Positions 1 to 13,130 of a DNA stretch of 64,000 bases are shown piece by piece; position 1 is the stretch's first letter, and every line of letters starts with the position of its first letter. The notes below the pieces were generated by a model, which worked only from the letters and a program-made list of their open reading frames with translations, ran no database searches and had not been told where the DNA came from. The translations under genes were made by a program, and so were the position numbers. Source of the DNA: Sphagnum compactum (lineage: Eukaryota > Bryophyta > Sphagnopsida > Sphagnales); contig OZ234502.1 in NCBI GenBank assembly GCA_965153455.1, positions 3,637,267 to 3,701,266 of the forward strand, written 5' to 3'.

Positions 1-1
1 T

Positions 2-420
2 GTTGAAGTGAGCAATTATGAAGGTGCATCTTTGTATGACTTAATGGAAACTGATGAAAAGATGGTTTTATCAATGGTTAATGAACAACTAAACCATTAC
101 AAAATAAGAAAGGTAAATGATGGAAAATGCAAAAGCTCACTTCCATTGTGGAAAGCTCATGAATCACAATTTTTTAATGTTGTTTTTGCCACTTGATAAA
201 CTTTGTAAATTGTTAGGTCACAAATTGAAGCAAAAAGAGTATTCAACATTGTAAGCATATGCATAAACATGTGATGTTTCTGACTAGGCATAGAAAATTT
301 GGAATGCTTGTGAGCATTAATAAAAATTGGCTAGACGATGTTCGAGTGGGTACAATGTCTATGGAAAAGTTTATGAAAATGGGAGTCCAAATTTTTTTAA
401 GCATACCACTAAAGACAAAA
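2..420 (+). pseudogene. hAT transposase C-terminal remnant
   Basis: The first 190 bases read without a stop and end in WKAHESQF followed by FNVVFAT. In the same frame, after two stop codons, come SQIEAKRVFNI (from 218) and, a little further on, GIENLECL. In this order they match the hAT C-terminal dimerisation region, whose usual form is W..H...FP...LAR.IL.I.GSQIE.ERIFS..G followed by ENLD.L. The spacing between the FAT and SQIE blocks fits the family with no gap. At least four in-frame stops make it dead. The element continues off the left edge of the window. Recognition is from remembered family motifs, not a search. Confidence 0.72.
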
Positions 421-2480
421 AAAACTTAGTCCTTAATGGAATCATTTTTTCTCCTCTATTTTGATCCCCATCAATATTCATGAGTCAAAATGTGTCAAAT
501 ATTTTATAGGTACCATATTTTAGACCACTACAATTTTAGATTCAATCAATCTCATTCATTTTGTGTTTTTACATGGTCAAATAGGATTATTTAAAGGAGT
601 ACAAAAAGGATGACACCATGATAACCTTTTTGGTACTCCTTAAGGAATTTTGACTCATGGAAGAAACATTTATTGAAGAAAATGAAGACAATATGGGTAA
701 GATTGGACTTTTGGAAATGCTTGATAACATTGTTAGACTATAAGTTTTTTATTTATAAGTATGATGAAGAGGTGGTAACATCTAATTGTTGACTAATGGA
801 ATTGAACTCTTCGTGTTTTTCTTGTTTTTTGTTGCATTGTACATTAACCTAAAGGTGCACATCTAGAAATGATGAAACATGGAGGTATGCGAAGTTTGTC
901 ACAATAATGTTGAGTATAGTTCAACAAGTTGAAATGTGTTGGTTTCAAATTTTGGGTGTGACAAGGGGACTATGGCAATCCAAAGTGCATGCATGATAGT
1001 AAGCTTCTATGGTGTTTGGGGATTTAAAAAAAGATTATTTGGAATTTTATGGTGCTTGAAGATTCTTAAAATGATTTTATGAAATTTTGTGATCTTTGTT
1101 AAACGAGGATGTTATTGCACAACGAGTGTGACAAACTTTTTCTAATAATTGAGGGTATCTTTGATTTAGATGATCCATCATTTTTTTTTTGAAGGTTGTG
1201 AATTGGAGGTGAAACTTAAGGAAAAAACAAGTGATGAAAGAAGCATGCCAATTGGGGGCTTGACTATCCGATCCAAATGACACATCATTTTTTTAAAGGT
1301 TTTGAATTGGGCACCAAACTTAAGGAAAAACAGGTAAGTAAGTCAACATTTTGCTAATGGAAAGATTGCATGATTTAAATGACCCAACATTTTTTCTTTG
1401 AAAGTTTTGAGTTATGAATTGGTTTTCAGGTTGTAAGAAAAAAATGTGATGAAGGAAGTTTTTTTTTCAATTGGGGGACCATATACTCTAGATGACTCGC
1501 CACATTTTTTTGAAGGTTCTAGAGTTGAACGCCAAGCTAAGGAAATAATATGTGATGAAGGAAGGTTTTTTGCTAATGAAACTAGGTCTAATGTCTAATC
1601 TAGATGACTCACTAAATCCTATGTAAATTGTAATGTAAAATTATCAAATGTTTTCATATTGTTGTTTTGGGCACATGTGGGATTGGCTGTAAGTTATGTT
1701 GCAATAAAAAATGTGTACCCTTAGTTTTTCAAGAACACATTGAAATTGAGTTCATATTTCTAATATTTGCTTGCATCCAAGCAATGTAAATTTGATATTG
1801 TTTATCAAATTGAACCTTAATCCACAATTAACCAAAACCTATCCCAACTTAACCGCTAATCAACAACATACTGAAATATAACCATTAACTGGAACCAGAA
1901 CAAGCATTAATTACTAAAACAACCAAATCTAAAAGTGACCTACCTAAACATAACCACTAACCGAAAACCAAGACAAGCATTAAAATGGAAAAAAATCAAA
2001 ACTGGAATCATCCAATATTTAAAAACTTAAATTAGAACCAGATGACTGTATTGCCATTTTGAACTAATGTAATCGAAATCGAAACTTGTCTCTTGATTAA
2101 TGAAACAATTGAAACTTGATTTGACCCAAGGTTCTTAAGTTTCAAATATCCAAACCTAACTCAGAACCGTCCTCTATGGCAGGTGCATTGATTAATCAAG
2201 AACCGCGCAACACTGGTTAGAACCTTGCATTAGACTTAGGTGTAATGTATTCTTTTTAAAAACCTTTGTCGTCAATAAGATTGTTAGAATTGGAGCCTTG
2301 AATTGCTTTCACGAGTACGCTTGAGTAGGTATAGTGCCATTTAAATGTTGTAATCAGCTTTCATTGGGGGAGTGAAATGACTCCAAAGGAGTTTAATACA
2401 AAAGAGAATGGTGGGACTTATTTAAGTGTTAACGAGTATTAAAGTGCAGCAACAAAGCATGAGAATTATTCACTTACGCA
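421..2480. other. AT-rich gene-free stretch
   Basis: No convincing coding region on either strand. Short open frames here have no domain-like content. The only structure I see is the degenerate tandem repeat listed separately at 1169-1611. Confidence 0.6.
1169..1611 (+). repeat. degenerate ~108-bp tandem repeat, four copies
   Basis: Copies begin near 1169, 1277, 1378 and 1491, and a fifth start lies at 1602. Each begins with a GATGAC-like box, then a T-run, GAAGGTTTTGA, an AACTTAAGGAAAAA block, GTGATGAAGGAAG and a tail near AATTGGGGG or TTTGCTAATG. Spacing is about 101-113 bp. Copies differ by many substitutions and small indels, so the array is old. Confidence 0.6.
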
Positions 2481-3528
2481 TGCGATTGTAGAAATTCAAA
2501 ACTCACCCTTCGGCAGAGACGCCAGGGAAACTGCTGCTTCCTAAAACCCCGCCTTGAAAATGCAAAACCATGTCAGGATTGTCAGTGCAATAAGCACCAA
2601 GGATTTCTCCAATATACACTGACGTTTCCTACATTCAATTCAGCCACTCCATTGCAATTACTGTTTTGGAGGCAAGAGTTATTCACAATCCTGGAGGGAA
2701 GAAGACGCAACGAATCGGTCCATCCATCGTGTTCCTCTTCCTCGCAGTCCACCAAGCTTTTCTTCTTATTCTGTTTCTTCTTCGTATGCATCACTCTGTT
2801 TCAAGGTCTATCAAGTTCTTTCAATTTCATGTAACGATCCCGTTGTTGTTCCGGACCCCCGCCCCCCCAAGTCTTCGTCCAAGAATCAACTTTTGTATCT
2901 TTTCTTCGTGATGCTTTCACTTACTTGCAAGTTCACTTAATTTGATGCGAAATTTCCGTTTTCATTTTGCTCCAAAATCCTTGGAAGGCTTCAACTTTTG
3001 AAGCACTTGATCTTGTTCGTGATTGATTCGGCAAACACTTCTTGATCCTCATGCAACAAGCTGTTCTTATTGTTCGTTACATAAAAAGCTCTTCTTCTTT
3101 TTCTTCTTCTCGTTTGTGATGCAATAAGCTCTTTCGAGTTCTTTCAACTTCCTTCAATTTGGTGCAAAGGTTCCGCTTTCATTTCTCTGTTTGCTCTAAA
3201 ATCACCGTGCAAGAATCGACTTTTGCAGCTTACAAGTGTTGTTGCGGTATACAGTCCATGCTTGAAACGCAAGTTCTCAAGCGTTTGTAATTCCTTGATC
3301 TCGCGTTTTGTGAAAAGGAAACTACTACTACTACTCCTACTACCACCACAATCTTGGCGAAGAGGGTCTGAAGAGATGAAGAACCTATGCTAAAACATAC
3401 TTGCCAAGTTTCATTGTTGAAGTATTTTCAAATAAATGTTTAGTTCAATAATTGTACTCGGAGTTTTATGGGGAGCATTGTCGTCGAACATGGTATTAGG
3501 TGAATCGGCTCGTCGCAGATGTGACACA
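2481..3528 (+). promoter_or_regulatory. presumed promoter and 5' leader of the receptor kinase gene
   Basis: From about 2700 the plus strand becomes rich in pyrimidines (many TTCTTC and CTTTC runs), typical of plant 5' leaders. A short trinucleotide tract based on CTA/CTC/CCA lies near 3323-3350. An upstream ATG at 3436 is in frame with the preferred start at 3529 and would add 31 residues. I could not fix a TATA box or the transcription start, and a leader intron is possible. Confidence 0.35.
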
Positions 3529-6500
3529 ATGCTCGGGAAACTAGTGGAGAACCTCTTCTTTGGGGTTCTTCTTCTTGGAGTTATCAGTCTCCAGTTCTAC
3601 CATCAGCAGGTGCATGCAACAGCATCGGAAGGTACACATTCCTGCATTACTGTATAAGAACTCTCTCTCTCACTCACTCTCTAGCATCGATAACGAGACA
3701 TGGATTGAGGATTGAGAGAGATGAGATCGCTTTTCAATCATTCTTGCCAAGCTCTTCATTATCTGTAATTTGTGCAAGGAGCTGTTACATTTGTTCTTAT
3801 GACTTTCAGCAGCGGACTCTCGGAGGAATCTATTACCCTCTTCTGAGAGAGGTCTCCTGTCACTTCCGAAGAATCTTGTTCAGAAATTTCTCTGTTGAAA
3901 CATGTGTTTTTTTTTAGCTTCAAAAGGAAGCCATCTCCTGCAAGGAGATGATGCTCATGAGATTCATAAACTTTGGGCAACTGGGTGGACGTAGATGCCG
4001 TGCTGGAACAACTCAAGCTGCTCTGGAGGAAAGCAACCTGTAACCAGTTGAAGGAATGGGTGGTCTCTGTGAATCCTTGCAGTGGGCCATGGCCTGGTGT
4101 TGCATGTGCTCTGAGAGATGGCATACCAGCAGATGCCACTCACCAAGTTCCTTGCTCCATCAACAACTCTAATTGCACTGTGATCGCATTGTAAGTGACC
4201 CCTCTTTCACCTCAATTCTCCAGCCATCTCTCTGAGCAGATTTTGCAAGAGATGATGCTGACATTGCCAGTGAATTGTTCTTCTTAAGACTAATGGAAGT
4301 ACTTGTGAATTCAGGAGGCTACCGAATTGTGGCCTGGTGGGTGAGATTCCCTTCATCCTTGCAGGTTTGCCAAACCTTCAAGCACTGTAAGCCAGAAATC
4401 TAATCCCAGAACCTCATCTCTGAAAAATAACCTTCATGATTCTTTTGATCATTTTTTTCCAGTGATTGGTTTCGTCTCAAAGCTCTTGGGCACAATTGAT
4501 GATACAAGTGATTTCTTGAAAATAGAAGTTCAGAACTCATTGTTTCTGAGTTTCTCATAGGCATGTGATCTGTGGCACTGACATGATTTGGACACTGGGC
4601 TCCTATGAAATGACACTCTTCAGGGATCTGCATGGAAACTTTCTGGTGGGGGAGATAACCTCAGAGCTTCTGAACACCTTTGCAAACCTCACATACCTCG
4701 ACCTGTCATCAAATTACCTAAATGGCACTATTCCACAGATGGAAAATCAAGCCCTTGTTGTTTCCTGGGAATCAAATTGCTTCTTGTCAAACATAGGTGA
4801 TTGTCACCTTGATGCAGGCATGCGAGAGCTGTTGAACTGTCGGAACCACACTTCAATTTCACTTCAACCATGCAGATCCTGGGCACGCCAACATTTTCTT
4901 GTGCTCATAGTTCTTCTCCTTGTATGCCCATTTGCAACCATAATCCTTGTATCACTGCTAATCCTGGGGTATTATTGGCGAGCTCAAGAGTTTTTGCCTC
5001 AAGCTACAACAAATTTCCGTCACCTAAATTCTCAGATCCGTGGTGAAACTCGATCTGATCCAACATCGAATTATGGTGTGCAACCTCAATTGGTACACGA
5101 AAAACTCTCCTTCTTTGAAGTCTGCCCTTTTTCCTAGACTGCATAAGACCTCTTACATTTCCAAAGCCTTCATCAGCAATGGAATTTTGCAGAGCTTGGT
5201 TTAGATTTTGGAAGTGTATATTCTAAGCATCATAGACTCTGAAGTTCATGGTCTTCATTCATTTTCTTAAGTAAATATGAAGATTGAAGGGACACTTGCC
5301 ATCTCTGCAATGCAGTCCAAAAGACCAAAACTCACCATTGAAGAATTCTTTTGCAAGGATCTGCCTTTAATACTTGGTCTCATGGAAAATGGAGTCCTTA
5401 CACTGCTCTACTCCCTCTGCCCTTCCTTTTCTTTTGTATGCAGTTGGTGCGGTTTACATACCAGGAGCTTGAGATTGCAACAGATCATTTCCATGAGAGC
5501 CGGCTACTTGGATGTGGATCTGGAGCCTCTGGATCATTAATTTACCATGGTTTGCTTGATGATGGTACGTATGTTGCAGTGAAGAAGATCCAAAGAGATT
5601 CAATCCATGATTTCAGTGCTGAGTTCTGGCATGACATTAAAGTTCGTGAGAAGGTTCACCACCCCAATGTGGTTAACATGCGAGGTTACTGTGAAGGTGG
5701 TGGGAAAGAGCCTGATGGACCACCTATTTTGTTGGTTTTTGATTACATGCCAAATGGGTCAGTTCTAGATGCACTTCTCAGTGATGATGACTCACTGTTG
5801 TCATGGGATCGGAGATTCAGTATAGCACTTGGAGTTGTCATGGGGCTTGAATATCTCCATGAGCATAATATTCCTCCAATCATCCATGGCAAGATCAAGC
5901 CAAGCAATATCCTTCTGGATAGGTATGTAATTCTCCATCCCCCATGTTTTTCCTTCCTTGCACCTGAATGCTTAAATCTGGTACATACGGGAATGTTGAT
6001 GGGTATCTTGAAGCCCTAAATACCTGTTCCAAGGTTTGTGGATGCGTAAACCTATGATCTTATGCTTAGTTTAAGAACTCCTTAACACATTTGTATGCTG
6101 GGCTAATCAAGAATCAGTGATGAAGTCCTGAAATATCTTTTGAGCCCAAATACATGACTTCGAATTTGAGTGGTTTGAGATTCAATGTAGTCTTCAGCTG
6201 GGTAGAAAATTGATTATCTATTTCTTACAGAGGATTCTTCTATGTGCATTTGCTGCAGTGATTTCAATGCCCAACTTGGTGATTTTGGAGCAGCTAGAGT
6301 TGGATTCATCTCAGATAGATCAGCCCTTGTTGGAACTCCAGGGTTTGTGGACCCAGAGTATGCAATCACAGGAAGGTTCACTGAGAAGAGTGATGTCTTC
6401 AGCTTTGGCATGCTCATGCTGGTTCTCATCAGTGGCCGCAGGATGATGGAATCTCACTCTTCAGGTACTTTTTAACTAGCAAAATCCGAAGTTTCACAGG

Positions 6501-7054
6501 ACTGGATTGCAAGTTCTCATTCAATTTAAGGACAATAAAATCAATACAGCAACTAATCATCAATTCTTGTCTAGTTTACAGTGGTATCATCAAACCTTGA
6601 ATTGGACAGAACAAACTCCTACAACACATTTCTATAAAAGTAACTTGCCTAAAATTGATGTAAAACCAGACAGTTAAGGTATGGAATACAGATAGTACCA
6701 GTATAAAAGGCTTCAGTTTGGGCAATTGCAGGAAAGGCACAGCTCATGTCATGGATGCAAGTCCTGGCCAAGGCAGAGCTATCAGATTTGGTGGATCCAA
6801 GATTGCATAGCACATATGACAAGCATCAAGTTAGTCTATGTGCACAAATAGTTCTCTTGTGCACTCGGATTCAACCTGAGCTCAGGCCTTCTATGTCTGA
6901 GATCAGGAACCTCCTGGAAGGCAATGCGAAAGTGCCGATTTCAGGGAGCTTGGTGGAAAGCCCTAGCTCATCATCAAGAACCTATAGCTTTGTCTCAGTT
7001 GGGTACACTCAATCATCTGGGAGTAGCTTCTATGGCACCAGTGAAAGTCTCTGA
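3529..7054 (+). CDS. LRR receptor-like kinase, probable pseudokinase (7 exons)
   Basis: Seven exons are inferred: 3529-3631, 3995-4190, 4315-4386, 4624-5092, 5444-5922, 6259-6464 and 6732-7054. All junctions are GT-AG with matching phases, giving 615 residues with no stop. Residues 1-30 form a signal peptide. Next come an LRR N-terminal cap with a CSGPWPGVAC motif (start of exon 2), a few LRRs such as LRLPNCGLVGEIP, a Cys pair, and a transmembrane segment at about 215-239. The kinase domain starts with the RFTYQELEIATDHF lead-in near 283. Lys327 of VAVK and DFG (448-450) are kept, but the catalytic HRD reads HGK (428-430) and the helix-C Glu position appears to be Asp344. It probably signals from the plasma membrane as a catalytically weak or dead partner. 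Ligand unknown. The ATG at 3436 is an alternative start. Confidence 0.85.
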
Positions 7055-10000
7055 ATTTTTCCAGGTTCATTTGGGTGATCCTTTGAAGTTTGAAATTTGC
7101 ACACTCGATTATCCTAATTTGATTCTTTAAGAAAATGGAATTTTGCTCAAGATTTAAAGTTTGTGAGATTGCACAACCGTTGTAGATAAAATATCTCTTC
7201 CTAACTACGGACCTTACCCCAAGCCCTAGGGCGAGTTTTGTCAGTTAATAAGTAATCCATTAAGAATTATTGCAAAAATATGACACAGAGATGATGAATA
7301 TTATCAATATGTTAGAATATGGCATGAATGATCTTGTTTAACTACTCAAATGTCATGACTATTGTAAACTACAGTGTGCGGTGGAAAATATAATAATTCC
7401 AATTTTTGAAAGATAATTGGGTTTTTGAAAAGTTCAATGATCATTTGTTTACCAATAGGGGAGCAATAGCTAATTGACGTTTTTAAGAAGGTTAGTCCTC
7501 ATTCTTATAAGGTAAGTTACAGGGTGAAGATACATATTCTCTTCCCTTCCTCAGCTCTGGAAAGAGAGAAATTATACAAAATTCCAAAAATATAAAATGA
7601 AATACAGTACTTACTCATGATCATGTCAGGGTCTCAGACCCATTAATAAGCTTAATTTAATGAATGTCTTTAAAGGAAAGTACGACTTGTACAGTGAAAA
7701 GAGGACCCAATAAATCATATCATAAAACTTGGCAGTTTGACTAGCATTGCGTACAGCTTGAATTGCAATCATTTTGTTCTAACTCCTCTTCTATAATGTA
7801 AACGGTGAGTATGTCGTAGCCTTTCCTTTCACCCACTTACTGACTACGTGCTAACTTCTAACTACTTACATTACCATCACATTAATTTATGATATTTTCA
7901 CACTTACATAGATGGTTACCTAGGTAGTGTGAAGTGGAACCTTGGTAACCTTACAATGGGTTTCCAATGGATGGCCCACTGGGTCACACAATTTTAGTTT
8001 TTGTGCTTTTTAATTTCCTTAAGGGAGAAGTGAATTTGAGAAGTGACTAGCAAAGCAAAGCCCAAGCAAGGATGGGTGCAAAAATTAACCTTGGGGGAAT
8101 GGCAGCTTTTCAAGTCAAATGGGGGAGTTAATTTGTAGCATTTTTTACTCAAACATTCATGACTTCATGTTTAAAACGTTGAAGGTGTTTTTAGTATGAT
8201 TTTCATCATGATTTCACCTTTTGAATCCTGCCCTTTTCTAATGGATTTTGTTTCTTTTGTGGCTTGAACTTGATCACTTCTTATTTCACTCAGATCAAAA
8301 CTCTTTGGACATTTGCTATTTGAACTGAATGGGTAACTTTTGCTAACCACATTCCACATATGTAAATAATACTGGCAAAGAACATTATTCAGTCCTTGAT
8401 GTGGAGAGCCAATCTAAGCAGTTGATGATGCCTTCTGGCACAGTCAGGGGCTCATGCATTTCAAAAACAACTTCCCCCTACTTGCCTGGAGCTGCAGCCA
8501 ACATAGCAGTCACAGATGTAAAGATTTCATGATTAATTTGACAGTAAAGGAAGTGCTTTCTAGCAGGGGGCTAGGAAGAGATAAAAGACCTAAAAATTTC
8601 ATGATTAATCTAACAGTAAGAGAAGTGCTGTCTGCCAGGGGCTAGGAAGAGATAAAAGAGAGAAGTTAACAGGTGAGTTCCAGTATGAACCGTATCATTA
8701 GTCGCCTGTGTAAACTGATGTTGTCCAGTTGTTGGTTTTGAACAGAACCTTCGATCAATTCTGCTAGTCTTTAAATTTTTTAAGAACACATCAAGTTCAA
8801 CTTCTGGCTAATTTTTTAAATTTTGATAGAACTTTCGCTGTCTGTTATGATTAGGGTATTTTGGTTTCAGTGTTTTTCAGAAGAATCTTCAAACCCAATT
8901 AGGTCCAGTTTTACACATAGCCCTAAGATCAAAAATAATTGTTTTGTATCAATGTTAATTGTAAGACCAATGAGAATTGAACGAATTGAGGCCATGAATC
9001 CTGTGCACCATGCAAGATATAATATGTGAACAGGAAACATTTTTTCAGTGTAATCCTGTGCAATAGCTAATCATGGTGGTTAGCTATGTACTAACCAGTG
9101 TCATGAAAGTATTTTTTAATCCGGATATACCAGTCAGATATATGCAATGTACATGATATAATCTAACTTATTTCCTCAAAATCAATATACCCTAAACTTA
9201 TGCATTCTCTTTTTCCACATGTGAATTTTATAACCTCTTCCTAGCCATTTTGCATGTGTAAGATTTATGCATATTTGTGGATGAATATGATTGAGAGACC
9301 AAGTAAATAGGTCCTTGAGTAAATAGGTCTACACTTATATAACCTATCTATTTCCAGATATAACCAATATAGGGTGAATATTTGTTTTTTGGATAATAGT
9401 TGAGTACGATTTTTTAAAAGAAAAAAACTTTAAAGAATCGGCCAGGTCTGGTTAATTGATTCTAAATTTTTTTTAAATAGCTCAAGGCAGTTCTTTCACA
9501 ATTGGGGCTTGATGGGTATAGGCCAAGGGCAAGGGTTTGGATATCAATTTAAATACTTGTAACTAGGTTATTTAACAAATACCTAGGCTATTTTATCAAG
9601 TACATTTTAAGGTTCTTTGGGGTCTTTGATGGAACCCCAACCAAGTATATTATGTGTGTTGGTAGGTAACTTAGATATTCTTTAAGGTTCTTTGATAAAT
9701 ATCCAATAAGATGAAATACCCAAAGTTTAAAAGAACACCAGTTCCTAGAATTCAAAACCCAACAGACAAAAAGAAACCTTCTACCTATTAACAAAAATAT
9801 TCACAAACATATCAAAAGTGGTGCAACTTGAAAAGTTAAATTGTTCTTTCGCACATTGCAAGTTTCAATTTCCATCCCCAATACTCACATCCCTCAAACA
9901 ACAAAGAAGCAAGAAATAACAAGAAAACAATTAGACCAAAACTTCACACACTATGTTCCATATTCCTTAGATTCAGTCCCCATCCTCACATCCCTTTAAA

Positions 10001-10880
10001 CAACTAACAACATAAAAGCAAGACACAAAGAAAAAAACATACATGGCTAAAGATCAAAAATTGTTTCAAACCCAATGCATGTGATAAAAATTGGAAACCA
10101 GAGACCCAATGCAACAAATAAAAAACATAAACCATAAACCTAGAACATAAGCGAAACTCAAAAACCCAACAAAAGAAACCCAAATTTCAAGATGCAAAAA
10201 ACAGAAAACCAATGCAAAAACATGATAGATGGGCAAAGGATGGGCAAGAGAAGGAGCAAGACATACACATAACATAGGATGGATACAAGATAGAAGATAG
10301 CAACAAACCAAATTGAAACCCCCTAGAAAAGGAAAAACACCAATAACAAGTTACATAGTAAACATTAAACGTTAAGACTTTACTTGAAAAAAGGCAAATT
10401 ATTCGTAAAACCAGATTAAGCCAACATATGACATATAGAATACGCACCAGACAAATAAAGACCACATCAAGGAATCGTTGTCTAGCTTGGAATCATTACA
10501 CAAAAGAATTTTTTACCTTTAAAATCATGACATAAAGCCTATTTCATCATTTTCACTTTTCTAGGGTCCATGATAAGATTACATCTGTCATTTTGATCAA
10601 GATAGTAAAAATCTCAACTTCTAAATTATATTGCATGATGATTGTCCATAAGAGTCATCCATACATACAATCACCAAAACCAACATCCCATTTTCAACCC
10701 CACATCATAACCATGAATTATAAACTTGAGAAATTTGCAACACCAAAAAAAAAAATTCAATTTGGTGAATTAGATCGCACTACCACATTTTCCAACCATC
10801 TTAAGCCTTTGGAAATTATTCGCATTGCACTTCATTTGTAAATTCAACATCCAGCTCCTTAATCAAATCTGATTGTACTT
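7055..10880. other. gene-free stretch after the receptor kinase
   Basis: The first bases are the 3' untranslated region of the kinase gene. The rest is AT-rich with only short unsupported frames. A 72-bp tandem duplication at 8521-8658 is listed separately. The minus-strand frames at about 9588-10465 are low-complexity, rich in Phe, Leu, Ser and Cys, and I do not treat them as genes. Confidence 0.6.
8521..8658 (+). repeat. two-copy tandem duplication, 72-bp period
   Basis: The segment 8521-8587 is repeated from about 8594 to 8658 with a handful of substitutions. Both copies share TTTCATGATTAAT, GAAGTGCT and GGGGCTAGGAAGAGATAAAAG. It makes a short open frame with an internal repeat (NLTVKEVLSSRG / NLTVREVLSARG) that I consider incidental. 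Confidence 0.75.
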
Positions 10881-10889
10881 CACATACAA

Positions 10890-13130
10890 GGTCAAAAAAC
10901 TTAAAGCACCCAACACATGGATCATGTGGCTAATTTTTTTAGTAAAAATTAGCTTGTCAAGATTTTCTACTTGAAGTTGAAATTTAAAAAATGGAATCAT
11001 GATTCCAACAATGGAGAAAATCTTTTATGTTTGAATTTGGGAGGCCATGATGCCCAAAATTTGTCTCACTTGTGCTCTTTTGTGTTCTACCATGTCAAGG
11101 CATAATTGCAAATATCTCCATCAACAAGATGTCGATAGTAAATGTACAACTCTCTTCCAACAAGGCCCCCTAAAATGTATGTAGTTGTGTCTATGGTGCA
11201 AAACAAATCTTCTTTTCCAATCCCTGACTAGATGCATCAAGTTCTTCAACTATAACCAACATTGAAAACTTATAAACCTCCATCAACAAAGGCAACAACA
11301 ATTCTTGGTCATATTCAGCAATGAAAGTTGCAACATTATCTAAACCCACATAAGTCGTGACTAAGTGCATAGATTTGTATATGGGATCCAACATTAATGA
11401 TAACATATTGTGACCTTTTTTTTTCAAATGTGTGTAAAATAGAAAGGAAAGGGTTCAAGACTTCCAAAACCTAACCCTTCATGTGGCACATAAGTTCTTC
11501 CAACTTTTGATAAAAATGGAAGACTTTGTATCTACCAAGTTATCATGAATAACCATAGTACCAAGCTTTTCACAAAGAGTGTGTATACAAATGATGATAT
11601 GTAAGGATTATCCAAGGAGTCAATACTCCCCACTGTAATTCATAACACATCCAGTAACTATAGGTAATAACTTCACCACCGCTTTGCAAATTGCCCAAGT
11701 TCTTGGTTTTCGTATGCGACTTGGCAATGCCACGCTTTGACAACTATAACATAAATCAATAGCTACTCAAAATGTCAATGCATCCTAAAATTACAAAACC
11801 CGACTTGCAAACTTGCAACCTTGAAAATCCTAAATTCATTTACATCTAAGGGGTTTTTTTTTCAAAATACTAGATTTTGAGAACAAAAAAAAAATCTCCC
11901 AAAAAAAAACATGATTTACAAAACATAATAACAATATTTGCAAGGGAAATCTACAAAAAAATTAGAATTAGAAACAAAAAAGTGGAAAAACAAATCACAT
12001 ATCGTGTTTTCAGAGTCAGCACACGCTCCCTGGCTCGTAGCACTTTGGGGGTAGAGGGGCATGCTGGAGCTCTGGGATGGGACTAGGAAGAATGACAAGC
12101 ACTCAATCACTCACATTGATTTGCACAAGCCAAACAACAAGCTGGTTATTGCATGGTTGAAGCACATTTAGTGTTAGGATGAGCCACGGGCAAACTAGGA
12201 CTCACAAGACTCACCACAGCCCGGACTTGGGGGAAGCCACCACCTTCCCCCTTATAGTATACTTTGTGCCTCTCCACAAGGCCCACATCCAAATGGCATT
12301 TTGTCCCGGGACTCCCAAATGGGAATCCCGAAATTCCCAAAGTTGGGACTCTTGCAACTTTGGGGCCCCATAATTTCATGTGAAAAACTCTGATTGCAAT
12401 GGGTTCTTAAGCAAATTTGTAGCCCTTGTTGAGAGCTTTCCAACGGTATGTTGCACGCCACCTGCACACAAGGAAATCGGGTCGATTCTTGACTTTTAGT
12501 GGTCGGGAGTCAAATTGGCAATTTGACTCCCGGCCTTTCTTTTGGTCGTAACTTGTGTTTCAGATGTTCAAATGGGTCATGCGAGCCCATTTTAGACATC
12601 TACGTTTCAATAGTTTTTCAATGATATAAAAAACTCTTCAATCCAATGGGTTTTGACCCTGCAATTGCCCTCTAAAGATTCGGGAGTCCATTGGGACTCC
12701 AACTCCCAAAATGGGGGTTCATTCCCTCACACTCTTTTGCACTCCCGGAAGCACGAGATGTGACTCCTGGGCTTCGCTCTTAGCCTGCAACCTTGCAAGC
12801 CTTTGCCTTGGTCGCGAGCCCAAGGCTAGGGTTGCGACATGCACCCCAGTAAATATCCATAGATCAAAAGTACATGTGGCAAAAATACATGTAGCCAGTG
12901 CATGTTGTGCATATGTCACCAAAGTCTTCTCCATTAAAACAAGTAGAACCTCTTCCACAAACACTTTTTTTGATGGGAAAACAACCTCTGGGCATAACCT
13001 ATAAGCAATTTAGTGTAACCAAATGGATTAAATGGTTATGATTGGCAAAAAACTTTTTATCACATACAACATTACATCTTCTATGAAAGTGATTTGGGTC
13101 TCAGGGTCTTTTTGAAGCTAGTTTGCAAAG
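10890..13130 (-). pseudogene. hAT transposase remnant split by an LTR-like insertion
   Basis: On the minus strand, 13130-12850 encodes pieces such as FSHQKK, FVEEVLLVLMEKTL and TFDLW, which match the N-terminal half of plant hAT transposases (VFPSRK..F..EVLP.L..KTL, TFDLWMS.G). The C-terminal half follows at 11600-10890: a frame at 11427-11191 starting KKKGHNMLSLMLDPIYKS, then RIFSIVGIM and ENLDKLIF near 11000-10920. Frameshifts and stops occur throughout. The middle is displaced by GC-richer DNA at about 12848-12030. It belongs to the same family as the remnants at 1-420 and 17590-18150. Confidence 0.72.
12030..12848 (-). mobile_element. LTR-like insertion inside the hAT remnant
   Basis: This block is clearly richer in G+C than its surroundings and interrupts the hAT reading frame just after FDLW near 12850. 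It has no coding potential. It contains wording common in plant LTRs, for example GAGAGCTTTCCAACGG near 12429, and repeated GGGAGTC/GACTCCC motifs. On the minus strand it would start with TGGGGTGCATG. I could not fix the other end or a target duplication, so solo LTR is the leading but unproven reading. Confidence 0.4.

Noticed and set aside
2652-2911. Short plus-strand frames upstream of the kinase gene
   Set aside because: They come from pyrimidine-rich leader DNA (Leu, Phe, Ser runs) and have no domain or start context.
10066-10465. Cys/Phe/Leu-rich minus-strand frames resembling membrane proteins
   Set aside because: Composition reflects A-rich plus-strand DNA; no start context, no conserved motif.
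12719-12964. An 81-codon minus-strand gene
   Set aside because: Its first half is hAT sequence and the second half is the inserted LTR-like DNA, so the frame is a chance fusion.
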